The notes under the pieces are model-generated. The model saw only the letters and a list, made by a program, of their open reading frames with translations, ran no database searches and was not told where the DNA came from. This document shows, one piece after another, positions 35,958 to 44,145 of a stretch of DNA of 64,000 bases. The stretch is from assembly GCF_014648395.1 (NCBI RefSeq), contig NZ_BMRA01000005.1:314011-378010 (forward strand). Direction: 5' to 3'. The translations under genes and the position numbers were made by a program. The DNA is from Micromonospora fulviviridis (GTDB taxonomy: Bacteria; Actinomycetota; Actinomycetes; Mycobacteriales; Micromonosporaceae). How positions within the stretch are numbered: the stretch's first letter is position 1; each line of letters starts with the position of its first letter.

Positions 35958-36206
35958 TCGAGTCGTCTCCCTGACGGCGCCCTCGCGGGGGCGGCGGATC
36001 ACACCTTCCGTACCGGCCAGCGGACCGGCGAGACCGCGTCCACTGCCACGTCTTGCGCACGCACAGGCCGCACCGGCGAACCGGCGCAGCTAAGTGACAC
36101 ACGTTACGCCGATCTTCGCGGCGCGGCCGCGCAACGCAGTGTCCCGTGTGTCCCGGACGTTGGAAAGACCCGGACCATGATCAATATCGACGGACGGTCG
36201 GCGTGT
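35958..36206 (-). promoter_or_regulatory. Upstream region of the sdhCAB operon
   Basis: This 249-nt gap has no gene. It must hold the sdh promoter. A near-palindrome GTGAC-ACAC-GTTAC (36094-36107) is the only regulator-like site noticed; GTG and TGT stretches nearby are compatible with a Crp- or Rex-like operator but no clear match exists. Confidence 0.4.
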
Positions 36207-37601
36207 TCAGCCCGACGCGCCGCCGGTGAAGTTCCAGGACGCCAGCCGCAGCGCCGGGGCCTCCCACCAGAAGCCGTCCACCCGGTCCGGTTGGCGGACC
36301 GGCGCCCGGCCGAGGCCGAGCACCCGGCCCGGACCCAACGCCCGCGGGTACGACTCGGTGAACCGGAAGTCCCGCACCGCCCGGGTGGGCACCCCGTCCT
36401 CCACCAGCCAGACGCCGTTGCGGGTCAGCCCGGTGACGACGAGCTGCTTCGGATCCAGCACGCGGGTGTACCAGAAGTCGCTGACCAGCAGCCCCCGGGC
36501 CATCCCGGCGACCAGCGCGGCGGTGTCCGGGTCGGCCACCGCGCCGGTCACCCCGGCACTGAGCGGTCCGGTGGCCACCTCCGCCGTGCCGCCGGTCGGC
36601 AGCAGGCGCAGGTTGCGCGGGAGCGGGCCGAAGGTCGACGCGCCGACCATCCCGTGCCCGGTGGACCCGGTGCCCGCCTCGGCGCCGCTGCGCCGGTCGT
36701 GCGCCACCGCCCGGGTGGTGCCCGCCTCGACCAGCGGCAGCGCCCGCCGGGGCGTGCCCTCCAGGTCGTACGGCAGCCCGGAGGCGTGCAGCGGGTCGTC
36801 CACCAGGGTCACCGCCGGGTCGAACTGGGCGGCGCCCGGCTCGGCGAAGGACTGCCGCTCGGCGTACCGCTTGCCGTTGAAGCCGTACCAGGCGAGGTTC
36901 TGCAGGAGGTCGGCCACGGCGGCGGGTTCGAGCACCACCTCGTAGCGGCCCGGGGGCAGCTCCACCGGGTCGGCCGCGGCCCGTGCCTTCGCCGCCGCCC
37001 GGGCGCCCAGGGCCCCGCCGTCGAGGTCGGCGAGACGGTCGGCGCACTGCCGGGCCACCCCGTCGGCGCCGCCGGTCCGGGCGATGCCGTCCATGGCCGC
37101 TTCGGCCGCCCGCCCCACCGCCGAGTGCCCGGCCGAGTTGGCGAACGCCCCGGACCGGTACGCCGTCCGGCAGTAGCCGGCCGCCTCCAGCCCCTCGACC
37201 GCGTCCACGAAGGCGCGTACCCGGGTGGCCCGCTCATCGGGCGAGGCGTCCGCGGTGGCCTCGTCGACGGCCGCGCCGGACGGGACCGGCGCCGGCGGGG
37301 TGAGACCCGGCCAGGCCGGGTCGGGCGGGCAGAGCCGCGCCGCGGCCAGGGTCCGCTCCACCAGCGCGGTCAGCCCGTCGGGGTCGACCAGGCTGCCGCC
37401 GCCCGCGGCCGTCCGGCCGTCGACGTGCAGCCGGAGCCGGACCGTGGTGCCCGACTCGGCCACGTTCTGGTGGATGAAGGAGTTGGCGAACCGGGTCAGC
37501 GCCAGGTCGGCCCGGGTCACCACCACCTCGGCCTCGGCGCCCGGCCCGGCCAGCTGCCGGACCAGATCCACCACCCGGCCGGCGAGGTCCAGCTCGGTCA
37601 T
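36207..37601 (-). CDS. tldE: Metalloprotease-related protein TldE/PmbA
   Basis: A 464-residue TldD/PmbA-family protein, the partner without the HExxxH site. Recognisable family features are the N-terminal VTRADLALTRFANSFIHQNV and the C-terminal LVVTGLTRNGVWLVEDG. With TldD it forms a heterodimeric protease that degrades unfolded small peptides and matures some RiPP precursors. The ATG at 37601 overlaps the tldD stop (ATGA). No RiPP precursor was seen nearby, so a housekeeping peptide-degrading role is more likely. Confidence 0.92.
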   Translation of the reverse strand: MTELDLAGRVVDLVRQLAGPGAEAEVVVTRADLALTRFANSFIHQNVAESGTTVRLRLHVDGRTAAGGGSLVDPDGLTALVERTLAAARLCPPDPAWPGLTPPAPVPSGAAVDEATADASPDERATRVRAFVDAVEGLEAAGYCRTAYRSGAFANSAGHSAVGRAAEAAMDGIARTGGADGVARQCADRLADLDGGALGARAAAKARAAADPVELPPGRYEVVLEPAAVADLLQNLAWYGFNGKRYAERQSFAEPGAAQFDPAVTLVDDPLHASGLPYDLEGTPRRALPLVEAGTTRAVAHDRRSGAEAGTGSTGHGMVGASTFGPLPRNLRLLPTGGTAEVATGPLSAGVTGAVADPDTAALVAGMARGLLVSDFWYTRVLDPKQLVVTGLTRNGVWLVEDGVPTRAVRDFRFTESYPRALGPGRVLGLGRAPVRQPDRVDGFWWEAPALRLASWNFTGGASG

Positions 37602-39034
37602 GCCCGCACCCCCACCCGGACGTTGCGGAAGCGGGCCGGGGCGGCCGGGTGGCCGGTGTGCCCGGTCTGGCCGGGCTGCCCCTTGCCGCAGTTCGGCGTG
37701 CCCCACGGCACGATCTCCGACGAGAGCATGTCCATCGAGCGCCAGAACACTGGCCCGATCCCCGTGTAGGTGGGGTTGCGCAGCATCCGCCCCCGGCGGC
37801 CCTTCTTCACCTCCCAGCCGACCTCGCAGCCGAACTGGAAGTTGAGCCGCTTGTCGTCGATGGACCAGGAGCGGTTGAGGTCCATGAACACCCCGTCGTC
37901 GGTGGCGTCGATGATCTCGTCGAGCGTGTGCGGGCCCGGTTCCAGGCCCACGTTGGTCATCCGCACCATGGGCAGCCGGGCCCAGCCGTCCGCCCGTACG
38001 CTGCCGCCGTAGTCGAGGCCCGCGACGGCGGCCGAGTCGCGGCCGGCGAGCACCCCCACCCAGCGCCCCTCGCGGACCGCGTCCCGCCTGACCGCCGGGG
38101 AGCCCTCGTCGTCGAAGCCGAAGCTACCCAGCGCGCCGGGGATCGTCGGGTCGATGGTGACGTTCATCAGCTCCGAGCCGTACCGCAGCGTGCCGAGCCG
38201 GCTCAGGTCCAGCCAGGACGTGCCGGCGAAGGCCGCCTCCCAGCCGAGGATCCGGTCCAGTTCGATGGCGTGCCCGACCGACTCGTGGATCTGGAGGGCG
38301 AGCTGCTCGCCGCCGAGGATCAGGTCGGTCTCGCCGGACGGGCACTCCGGAGCGGTGAGCAGCTCGCGGGACTCCTCGGCGATCCGGGCGGCGTGTGCCG
38401 CCATGTCGAGCGAGGTGACCAGCTCCCAGCCGGTGGTGCCGTACTGCCCGCGGTAGCTCGGATAGGAGCGGCGCTGGGTCTCGCCGTCGCCGATCGAGGT
38501 GGCCGAGATGCCGCCCCCGCACTCCCGGATCCGCTGGTCGATGCGGTGCCCCTCGCTGGAGACGAACCACTTGGTGGTGTCCCAGATCTGGTAGAGCCCC
38601 TCGGCGAGGTCGGCGCCGTGCTCGCGCATCGTCGCGGTGGCGCGGACCAGCAGGTCACCCTTGTCGGTGAGCGGCACGCCGAGCGGGTCGACGTCGCACG
38701 CCGAGGCCCAGCTCGCCACCGTCGCCTCGACCGCGACCAGGTCGATCGGCGGGCCGGGGACCCGCGCGCTCGCGGTGGCGATCGCCGCGGCGCGCCGCCC
38801 GGCGTCACGGGCCGCGGCGTCCGACAGCTCGGGTACGGCGTGGAAGCCCCAACTCGAACCGACCAGGGCGCGGACGCCCAGCCCGATGCTCTCGTCCTGG
38901 GTCAGCTCCTCGATGTCCCCGTTGCGGGCCGACATCGACTCGTAGCGGCGGTGCATCACCCGGGCGTCCGCGTACCGGGCTCCCGCGTCGAGGGCGGCCT
39001 GGACGGCGGCGGTCGCCGCGTCGAATCCCGTCAT
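37598..39034 (-). CDS. tldD: Metalloprotease TldD
   Basis: A 478-residue TldD-type metalloprotease. The catalytic HESVGHAIELD (HExxxH, around residue 250) and the following MNVTIDPTIPGALGSFGFDDEG block are intact. C-terminal ~20 residues are Gly/Pro/His-rich and unlike the family. ATG at 39034 follows a -10 hexamer TAGGGT 7 nt upstream, so the tldD-tldE mRNA is probably leaderless. The pair is coupled by a 4-nt overlap. Confidence 0.94.
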   Translation of the reverse strand: MTGFDAATAAVQAALDAGARYADARVMHRRYESMSARNGDIEELTQDESIGLGVRALVGSSWGFHAVPELSDAAARDAGRRAAAIATASARVPGPPIDLVAVEATVASWASACDVDPLGVPLTDKGDLLVRATATMREHGADLAEGLYQIWDTTKWFVSSEGHRIDQRIRECGGGISATSIGDGETQRRSYPSYRGQYGTTGWELVTSLDMAAHAARIAEESRELLTAPECPSGETDLILGGEQLALQIHESVGHAIELDRILGWEAAFAGTSWLDLSRLGTLRYGSELMNVTIDPTIPGALGSFGFDDEGSPAVRRDAVREGRWVGVLAGRDSAAVAGLDYGGSVRADGWARLPMVRMTNVGLEPGPHTLDEIIDATDDGVFMDLNRSWSIDDKRLNFQFGCEVGWEVKKGRRGRMLRNPTYTGIGPVFWRSMDMLSSEIVPWGTPNCGKGQPGQTGHTGHPAAPARFRNVRVGVRA

Positions 39035-39041
39035 GCGCCCG

Positions 39042-39047
39042 ACCCTA
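39042..39047 (-). promoter_or_regulatory. -10 hexamer, leaderless promoter of tldDE
   Basis: TAGGGT on the minus strand ends 7 nt before the ATG at 39034. It lies between the tldD start and the stop of the Uma2 gene 33 nt away. Confidence 0.45.
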
Positions 39048-39067
39048 GGCGAGCCGACCGGCATGCG

Positions 39068-39616
39068 TCAGCCGAGCAGCTCCTCGGGGTGGATCGTCGC
39101 GCGAACGGGATCGGTCAACTCCAGCACCTCGCCCGCCTTCGTGACGGACCGCTCGACGTAGTGCGCACCCTGCCGCTGGTAGAGGTGCATGGTCAGGGTT
39201 TCCTGCTCGATCAGCAGGTACCAATCGATCAGCGCGGCGGCGTAGTAGTGCATCTTGAGCACCTTGTCGGTGGCCGCGTTACTGGGGGAGACGATCTCGC
39301 AAACCAGGTGCACATCGCTGGCTTCGATCACGAGCACGCTCAGATCGATGTCGTTGGTGATGACCAGATCGGGGATCGGGATCCGGCCCGCCCTCAGGCG
39401 GACGTTCACGGCCTCGAGCACTCGCAGGCCGACGTCCCGCACCGGTCGGCGGAGCGCGGCGCGAAGTTCGCCGGAAATGTTCTGGTGCAGAGGAGTGGGC
39501 CCAGGGGTCACGTAGAGGCTCCAGTCGAAGAGTTCGACGCGTTGCTGCGTCTCGCCGAGGGCGAGGTACTCCTCTTCGGTCCACGGGCCGTCGTGGTCAA
39601 ACACCGACGCGGTCAC
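39068..39616 (-). CDS. Uma2-family (DUF820) restriction-endonuclease-like protein
   Basis: A 182-residue PD-(D/E)xK-fold protein. IPDLVITNDIDL (metal Asp) and CEIVSPSNAATDKVLKMHYY (E-x-S with the following Lys) are the Uma2 signature, then WYLLIEQETLTMHLYQ. The GTG at 39616 is chosen because GGAGGTGACT lies just upstream; the longer open frame has no such support. Uma2 genes are numerous in cyanobacteria and actinobacteria; function is unknown, nuclease activity is inferred from fold. The 238-nt gap to the divergent dppD gene is somewhat A+T-rich near 39790-39840. Confidence 0.9.
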   Translation of the reverse strand: MTASVFDHDGPWTEEEYLALGETQQRVELFDWSLYVTPGPTPLHQNISGELRAALRRPVRDVGLRVLEAVNVRLRAGRIPIPDLVITNDIDLSVLVIEASDVHLVCEIVSPSNAATDKVLKMHYYAAALIDWYLLIEQETLTMHLYQRQGAHYVERSVTKAGEVLELTDPVRATIHPEELLG

Positions 39617-39854
39617 AGTCACCTCCACCTCGTGCCGGCGTGAAATCTTCCCTTGGTCGCCAGGGCCATGGTCGCATCTCACGTGCGACGACGAGGCGTC
39701 GATGTCCAGTCGCATCCGTAGATGTCCCAGGTGAGGGCTGTTCAGGTCGGAAACCCAGTCGTTACGCTCAGGCCGCTGACAGGCCGCCATTTGTAGCTTA
39801 TTTTCGCCTCCAGGAGTTTGCTGTAGGTTCTCTTCACCACTGAGGGAGGCGGTC

Positions 39855-40958
39855 ATGGGCAGGTCGGATTCGGTGCCGTCCGGGGAGCCGGACCGTCCCG
39901 AGGTGCCGGAGCAGCGCTCCGGCGAGGGCCCCTATCTCCAGGTCACGGACCTGCGGGTGCGGTTCGAGACCGAGGACGGCGTGGTGAAGGCCGTCGACGG
40001 GGTCTCCTTCGCCGTCGAGCGCGGTCGGACCCTGGGGATCGTGGGGGAGTCGGGTTCGGGGAAGAGCGTGACGTCGCTGGCGATCCTGGGCCTGCACAAC
40101 CCGAAGCGAGCGGCCATCTCGGGGGAGATCTCCGTGGGTGGCCGTCAGCTGGTCGGCATGGCGGAGGAGGAGGTGCGGCGGCTGCGGGGCCGGGACATGG
40201 CGATGATCTTCCAGGATCCGCTGTCCGCGTTGCACCCGTACTACACGGTCGGTAAGCAGATCGCCGAGGCGTACCGCGTGCATCACCCGCGGGCCGGGAA
40301 GCGGGAGGCGCGCACTCGGGCGGTGGACATGCTGGGCCGGGTCGGCATCCCGCAGCCGGCGAAGCGGTTCGATCAGTATCCGCACGAGTTCTCCGGGGGC
40401 ATGCGGCAGCGGGCGATGATCGCGATGGCCCTGGTGAACGACCCGGACCTGCTCATCGCCGACGAGCCGACCACCGCCCTGGATGTGACGGTACAGGCGC
40501 AGATCCTGGACCTGCTCAGTGATCTGCAGGAGGAGTTCCGGTCGGCGATCATCCTGATCACCCACGACCTGGGCGTGGTCAGTCAGGTGGCTGATGACGT
40601 GCTCGTCATGTACGGGGGTCGGGCGGTGGAGCGCGGGAGTGTGGAGCAGGTGTTGCGGCGGCCGCAGCATCCGTACACGTGGGGGTTGTTGTCGAGTGTG
40701 CCGTCGTTGCACGGCGACGCCGACGCGGACCTGGTGCCCATCAAGGGCAACCCCCCGTCGTTGATCAACCTGCCGTCGGGGTGCGCGTTCCACCCCCGGT
40801 GCCGTTACGCCGGCCGCAACGGCGACCGCTCCCGCACCGAGGTGCCCGAGCTGCGGGCGGCCGGGGAGGCGGGGCACCTGGTGGCCTGCCACCTGCCGGC
40901 CGAGGAGCGCACCCGGCTCTACCAGCAGGACATCGCCCAGGTGGGAGTGGCCCGATGA
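39855..40958 (+). CDS. dppD: Dipeptide/oligopeptide ABC transporter ATP-binding protein DppD
   Basis: A 367-residue peptide-importer ATPase. Walker [10 protein letters not shown], signature FSGGMRQR, Walker [14 protein letters not shown] and the C-terminal oligo/dipeptide region ([13 protein letters not shown], contributing a possible Fe-S cluster site) are complete. The ATG at 39855 has GAGGGAGG upstream. It is first in dppD-dppF-dppC-dppB-dppA, an unusual order with the binding protein last. The 3' half uses more G-ending codons than neighbours. Confidence 0.95.
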   Translation: MGRSDSVPSGEPDRPEVPEQRSGEGPYLQVTDLRVRFETEDGVVKAVDGVSFAVERGRTLGIVGESGSGKSVTSLAILGLHNPKRAAISGEISVGGRQLVGMAEEEVRRLRGRDMAMIFQDPLSALHPYYTVGKQIAEAYRVHHPRAGKREARTRAVDMLGRVGIPQPAKRFDQYPHEFSGGMRQRAMIAMALVNDPDLLIADEPTTALDVTVQAQILDLLSDLQEEFRSAIILITHDLGVVSQVADDVLVMYGGRAVERGSVEQVLRRPQHPYTWGLLSSVPSLHGDADADLVPIKGNPPSLINLPSGCAFHPRCRYAGRNGDRSRTEVPELRAAGEAGHLVACHLPAEERTRLYQQDIAQVGVAR

Positions 40959-41974
40959 GTACCGAGACCGAGCCGCTGCTGCGCGTGCGGGGGCTGACCA
41001 AGCACTTCCCGGTGCGGGAGGGCTTCCGCGCCAAGGGCGCCGTCCGGGCCGTGGACGGCGTGGACTTCGACGTCCGCCCCGGCGAGACGCTGGGCCTGGT
41101 CGGTGAGTCCGGGTGTGGGAAGACCACCACGGGGCGAATGCTGGTGCGGCTGCTGGAGCCGACCGCCGGCACCATCGAGTTCGCCGGTCGGGACATCACC
41201 CATGCCCGGCGGGCGCAGTTGCGGCCGCTGCGGCAGGACCTGCAGATCATCTTCCAGGACCCCTACGCCTCGCTGAACCCCCGGCACACCGTCGGCCGGA
41301 TCGTGGCCATGCCGCTACAGGTCAACGGCATCAACCCGCCCGGCGGCATCAAGAAACGCGTCCAGGAACTGCTGGAACTGGTCGGGTTGAACCCGGAGCA
41401 CTACAACCGCTACCCGCACGAGTTCTCCGGCGGCCAACGCCAGCGCATCGGCATCGCCCGCGCCCTCGCCCTACGCCCCAAGCTCATCGTCGCCGACGAA
41501 CCCGTGAGCGCCCTCGACGTCTCCATCCAGGCCCAGGTCATCAACCTGCTACGCGACCTGCAACGCGACCTCGACCTGGCCTTCGTGTTCATCGCCCACG
41601 ACCTCGCCGTCGTGCGGCACTTCTGCCACCGCGTCGCCGTCATGTACCTGGGCACCATCGTCGAGATCGGCGACCGCGACGACATCTACACCCGCCCCCA
41701 ACACCCCTACACCCGGGCCCTGCTGTCGGCCATCCCCGACGTCACCACCCTCGGGCCCGCCGGACGCATCCGCCTCACCGGCGACGTACCCACCCCGCTC
41801 AACCCACCGTCGGGCTGCCGCTTCCGCACCCGCTGCTGGAAAGCCCAGGAACGCTGCGCCACCGAGGAACCCGCCCTCGTCACCCGCGACGGCGGCAACC
41901 AGGCCACCGCCTGCCACTTCCCGGAGAGCGGGCCGATCGGCGTCGTCACCAGCGAGCCCGTGGAGGTGCCGTGA
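40955..41974 (+). CDS. dppF: Dipeptide/oligopeptide ABC transporter ATP-binding protein DppF
   Basis: A 339-residue second ATPase of the importer. Walker [25 protein letters not shown] and Walker [15 protein letters not shown] are intact, and [17 protein letters not shown] gives the C-terminal Cys region. ATG overlaps the dppD stop (ATGA). From about 41,290 onward codon choice shifts visibly toward CGC, CTA, GAA and CAA, unlike the G-ending style of the 5' part, which hints at gene conversion with another peptide-transporter copy. The stop codon lies within a short element described separately. Confidence 0.95.
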   Translation: MSTETEPLLRVRGLTKHFPVREGFRAKGAVRAVDGVDFDVRPGETLGLVGESGCGKTTTGRMLVRLLEPTAGTIEFAGRDITHARRAQLRPLRQDLQIIFQDPYASLNPRHTVGRIVAMPLQVNGINPPGGIKKRVQELLELVGLNPEHYNRYPHEFSGGQRQRIGIARALALRPKLIVADEPVSALDVSIQAQVINLLRDLQRDLDLAFVFIAHDLAVVRHFCHRVAVMYLGTIVEIGDRDDIYTRPQHPYTRALLSAIPDVTTLGPAGRIRLTGDVPTPLNPPSGCRFRTRCWKAQERCATEEPALVTRDGGNQATACHFPESGPIGVVTSEPVEVP

Positions 41975-42021
41975 GCGCGAGGAGTGAGCCGGTGTTGCGA
42001 GCCCCGCAGTCGCGAACCGAG
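41971..42021 (+). repeat. Short putative dispersed element between dppF and dppC
   Basis: The segment starting GTGAGCGCGAGGAGTGAGC and ending in CGCAGTCGCGAACC contains an imperfect hairpin (GTTGCGAG against TCGCGAAC). It supplies the dppF stop codon. It resembles, from memory, a short sequence often found before genes in Micromonospora; only one copy is in this window. Confidence 0.35.
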
Positions 42022-42032
42022 GAGTTGCCGCA

Positions 42033-43040
42033 ATGAGCCTGTCCCCCGTCGAGGGCGCGGCGCGGGCCGAGATGGAGCCGGCCGCCGACCCCGTGAAGCC
42101 CGACGAGCAGGGCATCGTCGGCCGGTCGCCCGGCCAGCTCGCCTGGGCCCGGCTCCGCCGGGACCGCACGGCCATGGTCAGCGGCGTCGTGCTGGTCCTC
42201 TTCGTCGTGCTGGCGCTCGCCGCGCCGCTGATCTCCAAGCTCTACGGCGTCGGCCCGAACGAGCAGTTCCAGCAGCTCCTGGACGGCAACGGCATGCCGC
42301 TGGGCTACGTCGGCGGCATCACCGGCGACCACTGGTTCGGGCTGGAGCCGCGGCTCGGCCGGGACATCTTCATCCGCATGATCTACGGCATGCGGACGTC
42401 GCTGTTCATCGCGTTCGCGGCCGCCCTGGTGACCACCGCGATCGGGGTGGCGGCCGGCATCCTCGCCGGCTTCCTCGGCGGGATCGTCGACACGGTGATC
42501 AGCTGGATCACCGACGTGGCGCTGGCCCTGCCCTTCCTCATCTTCGCCCTCGCCGTGGTGCCCACCGTGGGGCTGCGCTTCTACGGCCCGCGGGAGGAGG
42601 TGCCGCCGGCGTTCCAGGTGACCGTGCTCATCGGCATCTTCGCCGCGTTCGGCTGGACGAGCACCGCCCGGCTGGTCCGGGGGCAGGTGATCTCGCTGCG
42701 CGAGCGGGAGTTCGTGGAGGCGGCCAGGGCCAGCGGCGCCGGACTGGGCCACATGCTGTTCCGGCAGCTCCTGCCCAACCTGTGGGCGCCGATCCTGGTC
42801 GCGTTCTCGCTCGCCGTGCCGTCGTACATCACCGGTGAGGCGGCGCTGTCCTTCCTCGGCATCGGCATCCTCGAACCCACCGCCGACTTCGGTCGGATGA
42901 TCTTCCAGAGCATCCCGTACCTGCAGACCGACCCGGCGTACGTGTTCTTCCCCGGCGTCACGATCTTCATCCTCGTGCTCGCCTTCAACCTGCTCGGCGA
43001 CGCGCTACGTGACGCGCTCGACCCGAAGTCGTCCCGGTAG
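42033..43040 (+). CDS. dppC: Dipeptide/oligopeptide ABC transporter permease DppC
   Basis: A 335-residue inner-membrane permease with about six helices (first near 48-70) and the EAA coupling loop in EFVEAARASGAGLGHMLFR. It has the N-terminal OppC_N region typical of the C-type subunit, and a periplasm-side insert (KLYGVGPNEQFQQLLDGNG) between helices 1 and 2. ATG at 42033 follows GAGGAGTTGCCGCA. It pairs with DppB in the importer. Confidence 0.95.
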   Translation: MSLSPVEGAARAEMEPAADPVKPDEQGIVGRSPGQLAWARLRRDRTAMVSGVVLVLFVVLALAAPLISKLYGVGPNEQFQQLLDGNGMPLGYVGGITGDHWFGLEPRLGRDIFIRMIYGMRTSLFIAFAAALVTTAIGVAAGILAGFLGGIVDTVISWITDVALALPFLIFALAVVPTVGLRFYGPREEVPPAFQVTVLIGIFAAFGWTSTARLVRGQVISLREREFVEAARASGAGLGHMLFRQLLPNLWAPILVAFSLAVPSYITGEAALSFLGIGILEPTADFGRMIFQSIPYLQTDPAYVFFPGVTIFILVLAFNLLGDALRDALDPKSSR

Positions 43041-43052
43041 GGGTGGAGCCTC

Positions 43053-44039
43053 ATGACCCGATTCCTGGTACGCCGGCTGCTCACCGCGGTCCTCACCCTC
43101 TTCGCGGTGAGCGTGCTCAGCTTCCTGATGTTCTTCGGCCTGCCCCGCGACCCGGTCAGCGGCATGTGCCCGAAGAACTGCAACGCCGAACGGTTGGAGC
43201 GGGTCCGCGAGGAACTGGGCCTGCGTGACCCGCTGCCCGAGCAGTACGCGAACTACATGAAGGGCATCGTCACCGGGCGGGACCTGGGCAGCTCCCAGGG
43301 CGGCCGGTGCGACGCCCCCTGCCTCGGCTACTCCTACGTCAACAGCGAGGCGGTCACCGACACCCTGACCCGGGTGCTCCCGGTGACCCTGAGCATCGTC
43401 ATCCCGGCGGCGGTGCTCTGGCTGGTGCTGGGCGTCGGGCTCGGCATGGTCTCGGCGCTACGACGGGGCACCCTGCTGGACCGGCTGGCCATCGGCTTCT
43501 CGCTGGCCGGCGCCTCGATGCAGCTCTACTTCGTCGGCGCCGTGCTGCTCCTGATCTTCACCTACAACCTGCGGATCACCCCGACACCGGGCTACACCTC
43601 CATCTTCGACAATCCGGTGAAGTGGGCCAGCGGTCTCGTCCTCGCCTGGGTCTGCCTGGCCTTCCTCTTCTCCGCGATCTACGCCCGGCTGTCCCGGGCC
43701 CAGATGCTGGAGACGCTCTCCGAGGACTTCGTCCGCACCGCGCGGGCCAAGGGCGTGCCGAAACGGAAGGTGTACGGCCGGCACGCGCTGCGCGCGGCGA
43801 TCACCCCGATCGTCACCATCGCCGGCCTGGACGTCGGCAGCGCGCTGGGCGGCACGGTGATCACCGAGACCACCTTCGGCATCCAGGGGCTCGGCCGCAC
43901 CGCCGTGGACGCGGTCCGCTCCGGGGACCTGCCGACCATCATGGCCACCGTGCTGATCTCGGCGGTCTTCATCGTGGTCGCCAACATCGTGGTCGACCTG
44001 CTCTATGCGGCCATCGACCCCCGGGTCCGGTTGCGATAG
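43053..44039 (+). CDS. dppB: Dipeptide/oligopeptide ABC transporter permease DppB
   Basis: A 328-residue permease with six helices: an N-terminal MTRFLVRRLLTAVLTLFAVS signal-anchor helix and the EAA loop DFVRTARAKGVPKRKVYGRH. The extracytoplasmic loop carries four cysteines (MCPKNCNAE and GRCDAPCLGYS) that could form disulfides, a variation seen in actinobacterial DppB. ATG is 12 nt after dppC. The 106-nt gap after it holds the promoter-like region before dppA. Confidence 0.95.
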   Translation: MTRFLVRRLLTAVLTLFAVSVLSFLMFFGLPRDPVSGMCPKNCNAERLERVREELGLRDPLPEQYANYMKGIVTGRDLGSSQGGRCDAPCLGYSYVNSEAVTDTLTRVLPVTLSIVIPAAVLWLVLGVGLGMVSALRRGTLLDRLAIGFSLAGASMQLYFVGAVLLLIFTYNLRITPTPGYTSIFDNPVKWASGLVLAWVCLAFLFSAIYARLSRAQMLETLSEDFVRTARAKGVPKRKVYGRHALRAAITPIVTIAGLDVGSALGGTVITETTFGIQGLGRTAVDAVRSGDLPTIMATVLISAVFIVVANIVVDLLYAAIDPRVRLR

Positions 44040-44093
44040 CGCAACGGCGCCCGGCAGGGCGTGGAGAAATCCACCGCTCTCTGTTACACAAAC

Positions 44094-44108
44094 CGTAGTT
44101 TTCCTACG
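44094..44108. promoter_or_regulatory. Short palindrome in dppB-dppA gap
   Basis: CGTAG (44094-44098) and CTACG (44104-44108) form a 5-bp-armed repeat just upstream of dppA in a T-rich stretch. It could be part of an internal promoter or operator boosting the binding-protein gene. Confidence 0.25.
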
Positions 44109-44145
44109 TCGTCTGACGAGGCTCCGTGATAGGGAGGAGGCGCAC

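Noticed and set aside
33226..36102. Single long frame joining sdhA with upstream sequence (958 residues)
   Set aside because: The part upstream of 35139 is a shadow of sdhC; sdhA starts at MTETRIERHHYD.
36207..39034. TldD/TldE as part of a RiPP biosynthesis cluster
   Set aside because: No precursor peptide, YcaO, lanthionine or radical-SAM gene is adjacent; a housekeeping protease pair is simpler.
39068..39616. Uma2 gene as part of a defence island
   Set aside because: Only one such gene is present, flanked by tldDE and a peptide importer; no restriction, toxin or phage-defence partners nearby.
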